Of a DNA stretch of 40,229 nucleotides, positions 33,939 to 40,229 are shown piece after piece; positions within the stretch are counted from its first letter, which is position 1; each line of letters starts with the position of its first letter. Position numbers and translations under genes: made by a program. The notes under the pieces were generated by a model. The model was given only the letters and a program-made list of their open reading frames with translations, ran no database searches and had not been told where the DNA came from. Origin of the DNA: Mycobacterium sp. (lineage in GTDB: Bacteria > Actinomycetota > Actinomycetes > Mycobacteriales > Mycobacteriaceae); NCBI GenBank assembly GCA_020438865.1, contig JAGQTU010000034.1:1-40229 (forward strand), read 5' to 3'.

Positions 33939-34793
33939 GTGACCCTGCACGCGCATCCCCGCACCGCAGTGCCGTTCCCATCGCCGGTGCCCGCGGGCAC
34001 GGGTTGGCCGGGTGATCCGGCGACACCGGACACCCCGGTGGCGACGACCGGGCGGCGGGTGACCGCCCTGGCCGCGAAGGTGGCGGACGTCGACGAGCTG
34101 GACGCACTGGTGAGCGTGTGCCGGGCCTGCCCGCGCCTGGTGGCCTGGCGCGAAGAGGTGGCGGTGATCAAGCGCCGCTCGTTCGCCGACGAACCGTACT
34201 GGGGACGACCTATCACCGGCTGGGGTTCCCCGCGCCCCCGCATCCTGGTGCTCGGGCTGGCGCCGGCCGCGCACGGCGGCAACCGGACGGGGCGGGTGTT
34301 CACCGGTGACCGGTCGGGCGATCAGCTGTTTGCCGCGCTGTACCGGGCCGGATTGGTCAACTCGCCGATCAGTGTCGACGCCGCGGACGGCTTGAGCGCC
34401 AAAGACATTCGGATCGCGGCGGCGGTGCGGTGCGCGCCGCCCGGCAATGCGCCCACGCCCGAGGAACGCGCGACGTGCGCGCCGTGGCTGGACGCCGAAT
34501 GGCGGCTGATCGCTCCGCACGTGCGGGTGATCGTCGCCCTCGGCGGTTTCGCGTGGCAGGCGGCGCTGCGGCTGCTCGGCAACAAAGAATGGGCCGAGTT
34601 GCCGTCACCGGCCAAACCCAAGTTCGGCCACGGCGTGGTCGCTGAACTGGCGTCGGGGCGCCAACTGCTGGGGTGTTATCACCCGAGCCAGCAGAACATG
34701 TTCACCGGAAGGCTCACCCCGGCCATGCTCGACGACGTGTTCGCCGACGCCCGCAGGCGGGCGGGGGAAGCTCCCGACGAAGGGTGGTGTTGA
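33939..34793 (+). CDS. udgB: Uracil-DNA glycosylase family 5 (UdgB)
   Basis: A 284-residue Fe-S cluster DNA repair enzyme that removes uracil and related deaminated bases from DNA (Rv1259 position). Four cluster cysteines are visible: Cys61 and Cys64 (CRACP), Cys165 and Cys180. Motif A is GLAPAAHGG (106-114), lacking the polar catalytic residue of other UDGs, which is diagnostic of family 5. Motif B is HPSQQN (248-253). The start is the GTG at 33939; the open frame continues upstream to 33732, but that part lies inside tap and is not protein-like. The luciferase-like gene follows after 7 bp, so they probably share a transcript. Confidence 0.94.
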   Translation: MTLHAHPRTAVPFPSPVPAGTGWPGDPATPDTPVATTGRRVTALAAKVADVDELDALVSVCRACPRLVAWREEVAVIKRRSFADEPYWGRPITGWGSPRPRILVLGLAPAAHGGNRTGRVFTGDRSGDQLFAALYRAGLVNSPISVDAADGLSAKDIRIAAAVRCAPPGNAPTPEERATCAPWLDAEWRLIAPHVRVIVALGGFAWQAALRLLGNKEWAELPSPAKPKFGHGVVAELASGRQLLGCYHPSQQNMFTGRLTPAMLDDVFADARRRAGEAPDEGWC

Positions 34794-34800
34794 TCAGCTC

Positions 34801-35832
34801 ATGCGACTTTCCGTACTCGACCTGGTCCCAGTGCGCACCGACCAGACCACCGCGGCCGCGCTGGCGGCCACCGTGCGGCTGGCGCAGACCGCCGACCGGC
34901 TCGGTTTCACCCGATACTGGCTGGCCGAACACCACAACATGCCGGCCGTCGCGGCCACCAGCCCACCGGTGCTGATCGCCTACCTCGCCGCCCAGACCAC
35001 CCAGCTGAGGTTGGGATCCGGCGGGGTGATGCTGCCCAACCACGCTCCGCTGGCCGTCGCCGAGCAGTTCGCGCTGTTGGAGGCCGCCGCGCCGGGCCGC
35101 GTCGACCTGGGCATCGGCCGCGCCCCGGGCTCCGACCCGGTGACCTCGATCATGTTGCGCGGCACCGGCGACGATTCCGACATCGAGAACTTCCCGCAGT
35201 ACCTCGACGAGGTGGCGGCGCTGATGGGCGCGCGCGGGGTGCGGATCCCGATCCGCGGCCAGGACTACATCCTCAAGGCCACCCCCGGCGCGACCGGCGA
35301 GCCGCGGATCTGGCTGCTCGGTTCCTCGCTGTATTCGGCGCATCTCGCGGCGGCCAAGGGCCTGCCGTATGTGTTCGCGCATCACTTCTCCGGGCAGGGC
35401 ACGGCCGAGGCGCTGGCGGTGTACCGCTCGGAGTTCCGGCCCAGCGATCTGGCCGCCGAACCGGTGACGTTCCTGACCGTCAACGCGGCGGTCGCGCCGA
35501 CCCGCGCCGAGGCCGAGGCGCTGCTGCTGCCCAACCTACAGATGATGGCCCGGCTGCGGACCGGTCAGCCACTCGGTCCGCTCGACCTGGTCGAGGATGC
35601 CGCCGCGACCACGATGACCCCGCAGGCCGAGGCGGTCGTCGCGGCCGCCCGTGCTCGGGCCGTCGTCGGCGCACCGGCCGAGGCCGCCGACCAGATCCGC
35701 GCGCTCGCAGCCGAATTCGACGTCGACGAGGTGATGGTCAACCCGGTGGCCTCCGCGCGGCGTGGCACCGATCCCGCGACCGCCCCGGCCCGCGAACTCA
35801 CCCTCGAACTGTTGGCCAAGGAGCTGTTCTAG
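34801..35832 (+). CDS. Luciferase-like flavin monooxygenase family protein
   Basis: A 343-residue TIM-barrel protein of the bacterial luciferase-like (LLM) group 1 type, using FMN or F420. The start SVLDLVPVRTDQT, YWLAEHHNMPAVAATSPPV, LRLGSGGVMLPNHAPL and RVDLGIGRAPGSDP are classic for this group. The C-terminus has the usual VVGAPAEAADQIRALAAEF. It starts at the ATG at 34801, 7 nt after the udgB stop, so coupling is likely. Many mycobacterial members have no known substrate. From memory it does not match Rv1260, which I recall as an FAD-dependent oxidoreductase, so this is a local difference. Confidence 0.9.
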   Translation: MRLSVLDLVPVRTDQTTAAALAATVRLAQTADRLGFTRYWLAEHHNMPAVAATSPPVLIAYLAAQTTQLRLGSGGVMLPNHAPLAVAEQFALLEAAAPGRVDLGIGRAPGSDPVTSIMLRGTGDDSDIENFPQYLDEVAALMGARGVRIPIRGQDYILKATPGATGEPRIWLLGSSLYSAHLAAAKGLPYVFAHHFSGQGTAEALAVYRSEFRPSDLAAEPVTFLTVNAAVAPTRAEAEALLLPNLQMMARLRTGQPLGPLDLVEDAAATTMTPQAEAVVAAARARAVVGAPAEAADQIRALAAEFDVDEVMVNPVASARRGTDPATAPARELTLELLAKELF

Positions 35833-35864
35833 CCGCGGCCACGGTCTCCCTGCCGACGGGCGTC

Positions 35865-35926
35865 GTGCCCGGCTACGAGCGACTCCGCGCCGCCGGTCGA
35901 TCGAGAAGTCGCTCGTAGCCGGGCAC
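35865..35926. repeat. Perfect 20-bp inverted repeat at a convergent junction
   Basis: The arm 35865-35884 (GTGCCCGGCTACGAGCGACT) is the exact reverse complement of 35907-35926, with a 22-nt loop. It abuts the stop codon at 35927 of the Ddn-like gene and lies 33 bp after the luciferase-like stop. It could be a bidirectional terminator or a dispersed palindromic repeat. No T-tract is present. Confidence 0.85.
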
Positions 35927-36364
35927 CTAGGGTGTCAGCCGGACCACCGGGATCGGCCGCGTCGTCAGCTTCTGATAGGCGCCGTAACGCCCCGAGTTCT
36001 CCTCGTCGCACAGTTTCCACAGCCGGGCGTAGTCCGCGTCGTCGGGCAACACGACCTGCGCCCGGACGGGCAGCCGCCGGGGGCCGACGTTGATTTCGAC
36101 CTCCGGATTCGTCCGCAGGTTGTGATACCAGGCCGGGTTGCGCGGCGCCCCTCCGTTGGAGGCGACGATCAGGTAGTCCCCGCCGTCGCGGTAGTAGGCC
36201 AGCGAATGCGTACGCAGCTGAGCGGTTTTCGCCCCGATGCTGTGCAACAGCAGCATCCGCGGGGCGAACGGGATGCGGTGTCCCACCCAGCCGTTGCTGC
36301 GCTGGTACAGCGTGTCGTGCACCGTCATGAACCGCATCATCGCGCGGTCGAGCAGCGAGCTCAT
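35927..36364 (-). CDS. Ddn-like deazaflavin (F420)-dependent nitroreductase family protein (Rv1261c-like)
   Basis: A 145-residue split-barrel protein of the F420-dependent Ddn/nitroreductase family, which includes the pretomanid-activating enzyme. Family stretches are LLLHSIGAKTAQLRTHSLAY, YLIVASNGGAPRNPAWYHNL and NPEVEINVGPRRLPVRAQVV. The C-terminus ends in the usual TRPIPVVRL. The ATG at 36364 overlaps the HIT stop (ATGA), so it is the second gene of that operon. The family reduces quinones, nitro compounds or other substrates with F420H2; the natural substrate here is unknown. Confidence 0.93.
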   Translation of the reverse strand: MSSLLDRAMMRFMTVHDTLYQRSNGWVGHRIPFAPRMLLLHSIGAKTAQLRTHSLAYYRDGGDYLIVASNGGAPRNPAWYHNLRTNPEVEINVGPRRLPVRAQVVLPDDADYARLWKLCDEENSGRYGAYQKLTTRPIPVVRLTP

Positions 36365-36783
36365 GGCACCAGCCCCAACGCGGCCCGCAGAATCCGGCCG
36401 GTGGCCTCCCGGTCGGGGTCGCGGCGCACCAGCATCCCCTTGGCGAACGCCAGCTTGTCGCCGTTGCGGCGCGGGATCACGTGCAGATGGATGTGGAACA
36501 CGGTCTGCATCGCGGCCTTGCCGTCGTTGATCGCGATGTTGTTGCCGTCGGCCGCCAGTCCGGAGACCCGAGTGGCCCGGGCAACCTGCTGCCCGACAGC
36601 CAGCATGCCGGCCAGCGTCTCTGCCGGGGTGTCAGTCAGGTCGACGGTATGGCGCTTGGGCAGCACCAGCGTGTGCCCGCGGGTGAACGGGCGGATGTCC
36701 AGGATGCCGAGATGGTCGTCATCCTCGTACACCCGGATCGCCGGGGCGGTGCCGGCCACGATCTCGCAGAACACACATGGCAT
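36361..36783 (-). CDS. HIT-family nucleotide hydrolase (Rv1262c-like)
   Basis: A 140-residue histidine-triad protein that hydrolyses purine nucleotide phosphoramidates or dinucleoside polyphosphates in the cytosol. The triad HIHLHVIP is at 97-104 (His97, His99, His101). Cys3 and Cys6 (CVFC) resemble the N-terminal zinc ligands of some HIT proteins. RPFTRGHTLVLPKRH is typical. I start at the ATG at 36783; the longer frame to 36891 runs antisense into amiB2. TACGGT ends 6 nt upstream of the ATG, so the mRNA is probably leaderless. Confidence 0.93.
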   Translation of the reverse strand: MPCVFCEIVAGTAPAIRVYEDDDHLGILDIRPFTRGHTLVLPKRHTVDLTDTPAETLAGMLAVGQQVARATRVSGLAADGNNIAINDGKAAMQTVFHIHLHVIPRRNGDKLAFAKGMLVRRDPDREATGRILRAALGLVP

Positions 36784-36820
36784 TCCGCCACCGTAGCGGC
36801 ACCGCGTTACGCTCCGGTGG
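36784..36820. promoter_or_regulatory. 37-bp divergent promoter region HIT/amiB2
   Basis: On the minus strand TACGGT (36790-36795) ends 6 nt before the HIT ATG. On the plus strand TACGCT (36808-36813) ends 7 nt before the amiB2 GTG. Both are TANNNT boxes at leaderless spacing. Confidence 0.5.
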
Positions 36821-38212
36821 GTGGACACCACCGACATGGCCTTCGCCGGCGCGGCCGAACAGGCCCGCATGCTCGCGGCCGGAACCATCACCGCACCGGC
36901 CCTGCTGGAGCTCTACCTGGAACGGATCGCCCGGGTGGACCGGGAACTGCGGTCCTACCGGATCGTGCTGGCCGACAGGGCGCGCCGGGAGGCGGCGGCC
37001 GCGCAGGAGTTGCTCGACGCGGGGGAGCGGCTGCCGCTGCTGGGTGTCCCGATCGCCATCAAGGACGACGTCGACGTCGCCGACGAGTTCACCTGCTACG
37101 GCAGCAGCGCCCACGGACTGCCGCCGACCGCCGACGCCGAGGTGGTGCGGCGGCTGCGGGCCGCGGGCGCGGTGATCCTGGGCAAGACCGCGGTGCCGGA
37201 GATGATGCTGTGGCCGTTCACCGAGACGGTCGCGTTCGGCGCCACCCACAACCCGTGGGACGTGTCCTACACCCCGGGCGGTAGCAGCGGCGGCAGTGCG
37301 GCGGCCGTGGCCGCCGGCCTCGCCCCGGTGGCGCTGGGCTCCGACGGGGCCGGCTCGATCCGCATCCCGTCCACCTGGTGTGGGGTGTTCGGGATCAAGC
37401 CGCAGCGTGACCGGGTGCCGATGGCCCCGCATGACGACGCCTGGTGCGGGATGAGCGTCAACGGGCCGATCGCGCGCACGGTCGAGGACGCCGCGCTGTT
37501 CCTCGACGTCACCGCCACCAAGCCCGCGCCACGCGGCGGTTTCGTCAAGGCGGCCGGGCGCAAGCCCGGCCGGCTGCGGATCGCGTTGAGCGCCAAGCTT
37601 CCGCCGACGATGATCGGCCGGGTCGGCCGCCCCCAGCAGCGAGCGCTCGACGGGATGGAGGCACTGCTTCGCGACCTCGGCCACGAGGTGCTGTGGCGCG
37701 ACCCCGACTACCCGGCCTGGGCGGTGTACGGCCACGTGTTGCCCCGGATGTGGCGGGGGATCTACGAGGACGTCCAGCACCTGCCGCACCCGGAGCGGCT
37801 CGAGCCGCGCACCAGGACCGCCGCACGGTTGGGCAGCCTGGTCTCGGACAGTCAGCTCGCCAAGATCCGGGCCGCCGAGCCGACGCTGGCCGCCCGGGTC
37901 GGCTCGATCTTCGACGACGTCGACGTCCTGGTCACCCCCGGAACCGCCCTGGGTCCGTCCCGCGTCGGGCAGTATCAGCACCGCGGCGGCATCGGGACAT
38001 TGGCGCTGGTTGCCAGCCGGGTGCCGTTCAACGCCATCTTCAATGCGACGGGGCAGCCCGCCGCGGTCGTCCCGTGGGGCCTCGACGGCGCGGGTGTGCC
38101 GCTGTCACTGCAACTGGTCGGCCGGCCCTCCGACGAGGCGACCTTGCTGTCGCTCAGCCACCAGATCGAGGCCGCCCGGCCGTGGGCGGGCCGCCGGCCG
38201 CCGGTGTCATGA
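36821..38212 (+). CDS. amiB2: Amidase AmiB2 (amidase-signature family)
   Basis: A 463-residue amidase-signature hydrolase (Rv1263 position). The Ser-cisSer-Lys triad is intact: Lys81 in AIKDDVDV, Ser155 in TPGGSSGGSA and nucleophile Ser179 in GSDGAGSIRIPS. The C-terminal VTPGTALGPSR and FNATGQPAAVVPWG are typical. It hydrolyses an amide to an acid and ammonia; the substrate is unknown. The GTG at 36821 fits the TACGCT box; an ATG at 36836 is an alternative. Its stop overlaps the convergent glycosylase gene by 6 nt. It is cytosolic, with no signal peptide. Confidence 0.94.
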   Translation: MDTTDMAFAGAAEQARMLAAGTITAPALLELYLERIARVDRELRSYRIVLADRARREAAAAQELLDAGERLPLLGVPIAIKDDVDVADEFTCYGSSAHGLPPTADAEVVRRLRAAGAVILGKTAVPEMMLWPFTETVAFGATHNPWDVSYTPGGSSGGSAAAVAAGLAPVALGSDGAGSIRIPSTWCGVFGIKPQRDRVPMAPHDDAWCGMSVNGPIARTVEDAALFLDVTATKPAPRGGFVKAAGRKPGRLRIALSAKLPPTMIGRVGRPQQRALDGMEALLRDLGHEVLWRDPDYPAWAVYGHVLPRMWRGIYEDVQHLPHPERLEPRTRTAARLGSLVSDSQLAKIRAAEPTLAARVGSIFDDVDVLVTPGTALGPSRVGQYQHRGGIGTLALVASRVPFNAIFNATGQPAAVVPWGLDGAGVPLSLQLVGRPSDEATLLSLSHQIEAARPWAGRRPPVS

Positions 38213-38704
38213 GCCGGTGACGACCCGCCAGGCCGCCAGCTTGTCGGTGTAGCTCATCGTCTGCGCGGGGCTGGTCGACGGCAACCGCAGATAGTTCACG
38301 TCGGCGCCGACGTGGACCAGCCGCGCGTAATTATGCTGTGCCGCAGCGCCGTTGAAGTACACCCGGTCGATCGCGGGGTGCGCGGCGAAGAACGCTGCGA
38401 AGTTGTTGGCCACCATGCTGGCCGGCTCGACCGCCGAGTCCAGGCTGCCGGGCCGCCGGCAACTGTGCAGCACATCCCAGACCGCGACACCGTTGCGGCG
38501 CAACACCTCGACCCGACGCCGGTACGGCTCGTCCGCCTCGAACCCGAACAACGCACCGGCGATGCGCCAGAACGCATTTCGTGGATTGCCGTAGTACTCG
38601 GCGGCCCCCAGTGAGATCACACTGGGCATGTTGCCCAGGATCAGCAGGCGGGCATCGGGATCGGCGATGGGCGGCAGTCCCCGAAGCAATGGCGGTCGTG
38701 GCAT
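38207..38704 (-). CDS. DNA-deoxyinosine (hypoxanthine) glycosylase, UDG family 6-like
   Basis: A 165-residue member of the UDG superfamily resembling the hypoxanthine-DNA glycosylase group. Motif 1 is [10 protein letters not shown] (23-32), followed by [10 protein letters not shown] (37-46); motif 2 is LPSTSPA (141-147). Asn40 and Asn43 in the YYxNPRN region are the conserved polar residues. It removes deaminated purines, or uracil in G:U pairs, from DNA; exact specificity needs assay. The ATG at 38704 is supported by a TACGTT box 8 nt upstream. It is convergent with amiB2, overlapping by 6 nt, and divergent from the cyclase. As I remember it, this gene is not between Rv1263 and Rv1264. Confidence 0.88.
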   Translation of the reverse strand: MPRPPLLRGLPPIADPDARLLILGNMPSVISLGAAEYYGNPRNAFWRIAGALFGFEADEPYRRRVEVLRRNGVAVWDVLHSCRRPGSLDSAVEPASMVANNFAAFFAAHPAIDRVYFNGAAAQHNYARLVHVGADVNYLRLPSTSPAQTMSYTDKLAAWRVVTGS

Positions 38705-38712
38705 CGGCTCCG

Positions 38713-38724
38713 AACGTATACGTT
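38713..38724. promoter_or_regulatory. Perfect 12-bp palindrome forming back-to-back -10 boxes
   Basis: AACGTATACGTT contains TACGTT on each strand (38719-38724 plus; 38713-38718 minus), and the two hexamers abut at the dyad. The plus box ends 6 nt before the cyclase GTG at 38731; the minus box ends 8 nt before the glycosylase ATG at 38704. The whole divergent gap is 26 bp. Confidence 0.6.
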
Positions 38725-38730
38725 GGGCGG

Positions 38731-39861
38731 GTGACGCAGCACCCGGGTACCGCGGACATCGAGGCGTCCGGTCTGCTCGACGGGTTGACCGGGGAGGCCC
38801 GGGCCGAACGCGCCGAATTGATCCCGTACCTGTTGGACCTCGGCATAACCGTCGAGGAGATCAAGGCCTCGTTCGCGCCGATGCTGCTGCCGGCGCGCCG
38901 TGTCCTCGGTGACGACGGCACCTACCTGTCGGCCCGTGAGATCAGTGAGCGCACGGGCCTGGACGTCGATCAGCTGATGCGGTTCCAGCGGGCGAGCGGG
39001 CTGCCGGTGGTCGAGGATCCCGACGCCCCGGTGTTCATGCGGGCCGACGGCGAGCCCGCGGTGCACATCAAGCGCTTCCTCGACTTGGGGATCGACGCCG
39101 ACCAGCTGCTGAGTGTCGTGCGGGTGTTGGCCGAGGGGCTATCCCACGCGGCGGAGATGATGCGTTACACCGCCGTTGCCACCACCCTGCACCCCGGCTC
39201 GACCGAACTCGACATGGCGAAGGGTTCCCAGGCTCTGGTCAGCGCGGCCGCCCCACTGCTGGGTCCGATGATTCAGGACATGCTGATGCTGCAATTGCGG
39301 CACGCGATGGAGACCGAGGCGGTCAATGCCAACGAGCGGGCGGCCGGGGCGCCGCTGCCGGGCGCGCGGATGGTCGCGGTGGCCTTCGCCGACCTCGTCG
39401 GCTTCACCAGGCTGGGCGAGGAGGTGCCCCCCGAGGAGCTCGAGCAATTGGCCAACCGGCTGGCCGAGGCAGCCCGCGAGGTCGCCGTGAAGCCGGTGCG
39501 GTTCATCAAGACGATCGGCGATGCTGTGATGCTGGTTTCCGCCGAGACCGGGCCGCTGCTGGAGGCGATGCTCACCCTCGTCGCGACGATCGACGCCGAC
39601 GAGGCCCTGCCCCAACTGCGCGCCGGGGTGTCCTACGGGGCGGCGGTGAGCCGCGCCGGTGACTGGTTCGGCAGCCCGGTCAACCTGGCCAGCCGGGTCA
39701 CCGGGGTGGCCCGCCCGGCCTCGGTGCTGACGACCGAGGCGGCGCGCGACCAGATCGGCGACGACGACCGCTTCGCCTGGTCGTTCGCCAAGGCCCGCCG
39801 CCTCAAGGGCATCAAGGACGACGTCAAGCTGTTCCGCGCCCGCCGCGCCGAGAACCCCTGA
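38731..39861 (+). CDS. Class III adenylyl cyclase with N-terminal pH-sensing/autoinhibitory domain (Rv1264-like)
   Basis: A 376-residue cytosolic cyclase making cAMP. Residues 1-200 match the helical autoinhibitory domain of Rv1264, an enzyme activated by acid pH. The catalytic domain has FADLVGFT (metal Asp221), KTIGDAVML (Lys260 and metal Asp264), Asp311 in [14 protein letters not shown], plus Asn318 and Arg322, all canonical for an active homodimer. The GTG at 38731 follows TACGTT by 6 nt. The open frame reaches back to 38581, but that part lies antisense in the glycosylase gene. It converges on the small membrane protein gene with a 3-bp gap. Confidence 0.95.
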   Translation: MTQHPGTADIEASGLLDGLTGEARAERAELIPYLLDLGITVEEIKASFAPMLLPARRVLGDDGTYLSAREISERTGLDVDQLMRFQRASGLPVVEDPDAPVFMRADGEPAVHIKRFLDLGIDADQLLSVVRVLAEGLSHAAEMMRYTAVATTLHPGSTELDMAKGSQALVSAAAPLLGPMIQDMLMLQLRHAMETEAVNANERAAGAPLPGARMVAVAFADLVGFTRLGEEVPPEELEQLANRLAEAAREVAVKPVRFIKTIGDAVMLVSAETGPLLEAMLTLVATIDADEALPQLRAGVSYGAAVSRAGDWFGSPVNLASRVTGVARPASVLTTEAARDQIGDDDRFAWSFAKARRLKGIKDDVKLFRARRAENP

Positions 39862-39864
39862 CCG

Positions 39865-40068
39865 TCAGCGCCTGCGTCGCACCGCCACGCCGCCGGCGAT
39901 CACCGCCGCGATCAACAGCACGATCGCCCAGCCGGCGCCGGCCAGCCACCACACCGCCGCGACCGCGATCAGCGCCGGCGAGGCCAGCAGCAGCACCATC
40001 ACCGGATGCTGCCGGACCACGTCCCGGGCGGCCCGGGCGCGCTGCGGATCGAGCTCTTTACCTGCCAT
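39865..40068 (-). CDS. Small two-helix membrane protein
   Basis: A 67-residue hypothetical protein. A polar N-terminus (AGKELDPQRARAARDVVRQH) leads into two adjoining hydrophobic segments (PVMVLLLASPALIAVAAVWW and AGWAIVLLIAAVIAGGVAV) and ends in RRRR. The positive C-terminus suggests an N-in/C-in hairpin in the membrane. The ATG at 40068 follows GATAAT (40075-40080) by 6 nt, so it is probably leaderless; the frame upstream to 40182 is not protein-like. Function unknown. Confidence 0.75.
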   Translation of the reverse strand: MAGKELDPQRARAARDVVRQHPVMVLLLASPALIAVAAVWWLAGAGWAIVLLIAAVIAGGVAVRRRR

Positions 40069-40074
40069 GCGGCC

Positions 40075-40080
40075 ATTATC
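40075..40080 (-). promoter_or_regulatory. Candidate -10 box of the small membrane protein gene
   Basis: GATAAT on the minus strand is one base from TATAAT and ends 6 nt before the ATG at 40068. Confidence 0.5.
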
Positions 40081-40102
40081 CGCAACCGCCGGGGCGGAGC
40101 CC

Positions 40103-40125
40103 GGTGTTCGCCGGTGGCGAACACC
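40103..40125. promoter_or_regulatory. 10-bp perfect inverted repeat, candidate operator
   Basis: GGTGTTCGCC, GGT, GGCGAACACC: 10-bp perfect arms with a 3-bp centre. It lies between the divergent small membrane protein gene and the partial gene at 40162, about 12 bp upstream of a perfect TATAAT. It covers the -35 region of that promoter. Confidence 0.6.
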
Positions 40126-40137
40126 TCGACAGGCCTT

Positions 40138-40143
40138 TATAAT
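40138..40143 (+). promoter_or_regulatory. Consensus TATAAT -10 box
   Basis: A perfect TATAAT in GC-rich DNA, 13 bp after the inverted repeat. Transcription would start near 40150, just before the short ATG-TAA units and the ATG at 40162. No good -35 box is present; the operator occupies that place. Confidence 0.55.
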
Positions 40144-40144
40144 A

Positions 40145-40158
40145 ATGTAAGCATGTAA
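40145..40158 (+). other. Two start-stop units (ATG TAA) in the leader
   Basis: ATGTAA occurs at 40145-40150 and again at 40153-40158, each an ATG directly followed by a stop, 8 bp apart, just before the ATG at 40162. They may be chance, part of a binding site, or minimal upstream ORFs. Confidence 0.4.
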
Positions 40159-40161
40159 TCC

Positions 40162-40229
40162 ATGAAACACACACACATGCACTCGCGCCGCCCCGGCCGT
40201 CCCGGCGGCTGGCAGCAGGCCGACCAGCC
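40162..40229 (+). CDS. 5' end of an unidentified gene (partial, runs off window)
   Basis: An ATG at 40162 opens a frame that stays open to the window end. Its first residues, KHTHMHSRRPGRPGGWQQAD, are rich in His, Arg, Gly and Gln. Some PadR-type regulators begin with a similar His/Gly-rich tail, and a palindromic operator plus TATAAT directly upstream would suit an autoregulated regulator. Twenty-two residues are not enough to assign it. Confidence 0.45.
   Translation, partial: MKHTHMHSRRPGRPGGWQQADQ

Noticed and set aside
32654-34303. Extension of the DUF3237 frame to a 707-residue protein
   Set aside because: The extension is a shifted reading of tap and an antisense reading of udgB; only the last 157 residues are protein-like and the ATG at 32653 overlaps the tap stop.
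1-40229. CRISPR array, IS element, integrase, att site, tRNA or rRNA
   Set aside because: No regularly spaced repeats, transposase motifs, cloverleaf-like sequence or rRNA-like sequence were noticed on either strand.

Overview
The window looks like chromosomal DNA of a high-GC actinobacterium, almost certainly a non-tuberculous mycobacterium (Mycolicibacterium type). From memory, the gene order follows M. tuberculosis Rv1248c-Rv1264: kgd, Rv1249c, Rv1250, Rv1251c, lprE, deaD, Rv1254, a TetR gene, cyp130, Rv1257c, tap, udgB, Rv1261c, a HIT gene, amiB2 and the Rv1264 adenylyl cyclase. No species is claimed, and no database was searched.

Layout. 1-4068: kgd (C-terminus off the left edge) and a small membrane protein, both minus. 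4221-9667: a Bcr/CflA-type exporter, a polyphosphate kinase 2, a convergent Rv2629/baeRF-type gene and a 14-helix DHA2 exporter with a long acidic tail. 9740-19126: a lipoprotein, an HSDL2-like SDR, then a compact accessory catabolic block. That block is a minus operon (MDR dehydrogenase, HpcH/HpaI aldolase, SDR, HSL-type hydrolase) whose genes overlap by 4 nt, a divergent pair (SMP-30-like lactonase, TesB-like hot-dog protein), and a GlcD-type flavoenzyme. 19139-22534: a RecB-nuclease/DnaQ-exonuclease/SF1-helicase fusion. 22571-25131: an H-NOX haem sensor followed 8 nt later by a GAF-GGDEF-EAL protein. 25274-34793: lprE, deaD, an acyltransferase, the cyp130-tetR pair, a second FAD-linked oxidase, DUF3237, tap and udgB. 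34801-40229: a luciferase-like monooxygenase, a Ddn-type protein, HIT, amiB2, a family 6-like DNA glycosylase, the adenylyl cyclase, a small membrane protein and the start of an unidentified gene.

Compared with the M. tuberculosis order I remember, three blocks look inserted: 4221-7462, 9740-19126 and 22571-25131. They hold the most interesting content. (1) The H-NOX/GGDEF-EAL pair has every key haem residue at canonical numbering and a pocket that predicts NO rather than O2 sensing. An imperfect 16-bp palindrome lies upstream. (2) A bipartite element, AGCGTGACACTT-N11-TGTAAAGG, occurs twice. One copy is at the divergent promoter of the catabolic operons, the other before an otherwise unlinked hypothetical gene, so the two probably form a small regulon. 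(3) Many genes have a TANNNT-like box 6-9 nt before the start codon, as expected for leaderless mRNAs. One divergent pair (38704/38731) shares a perfectly symmetric double -10 box. Stem-loops sit at four convergent gene junctions. No IS element, CRISPR array, rRNA or tRNA was seen.
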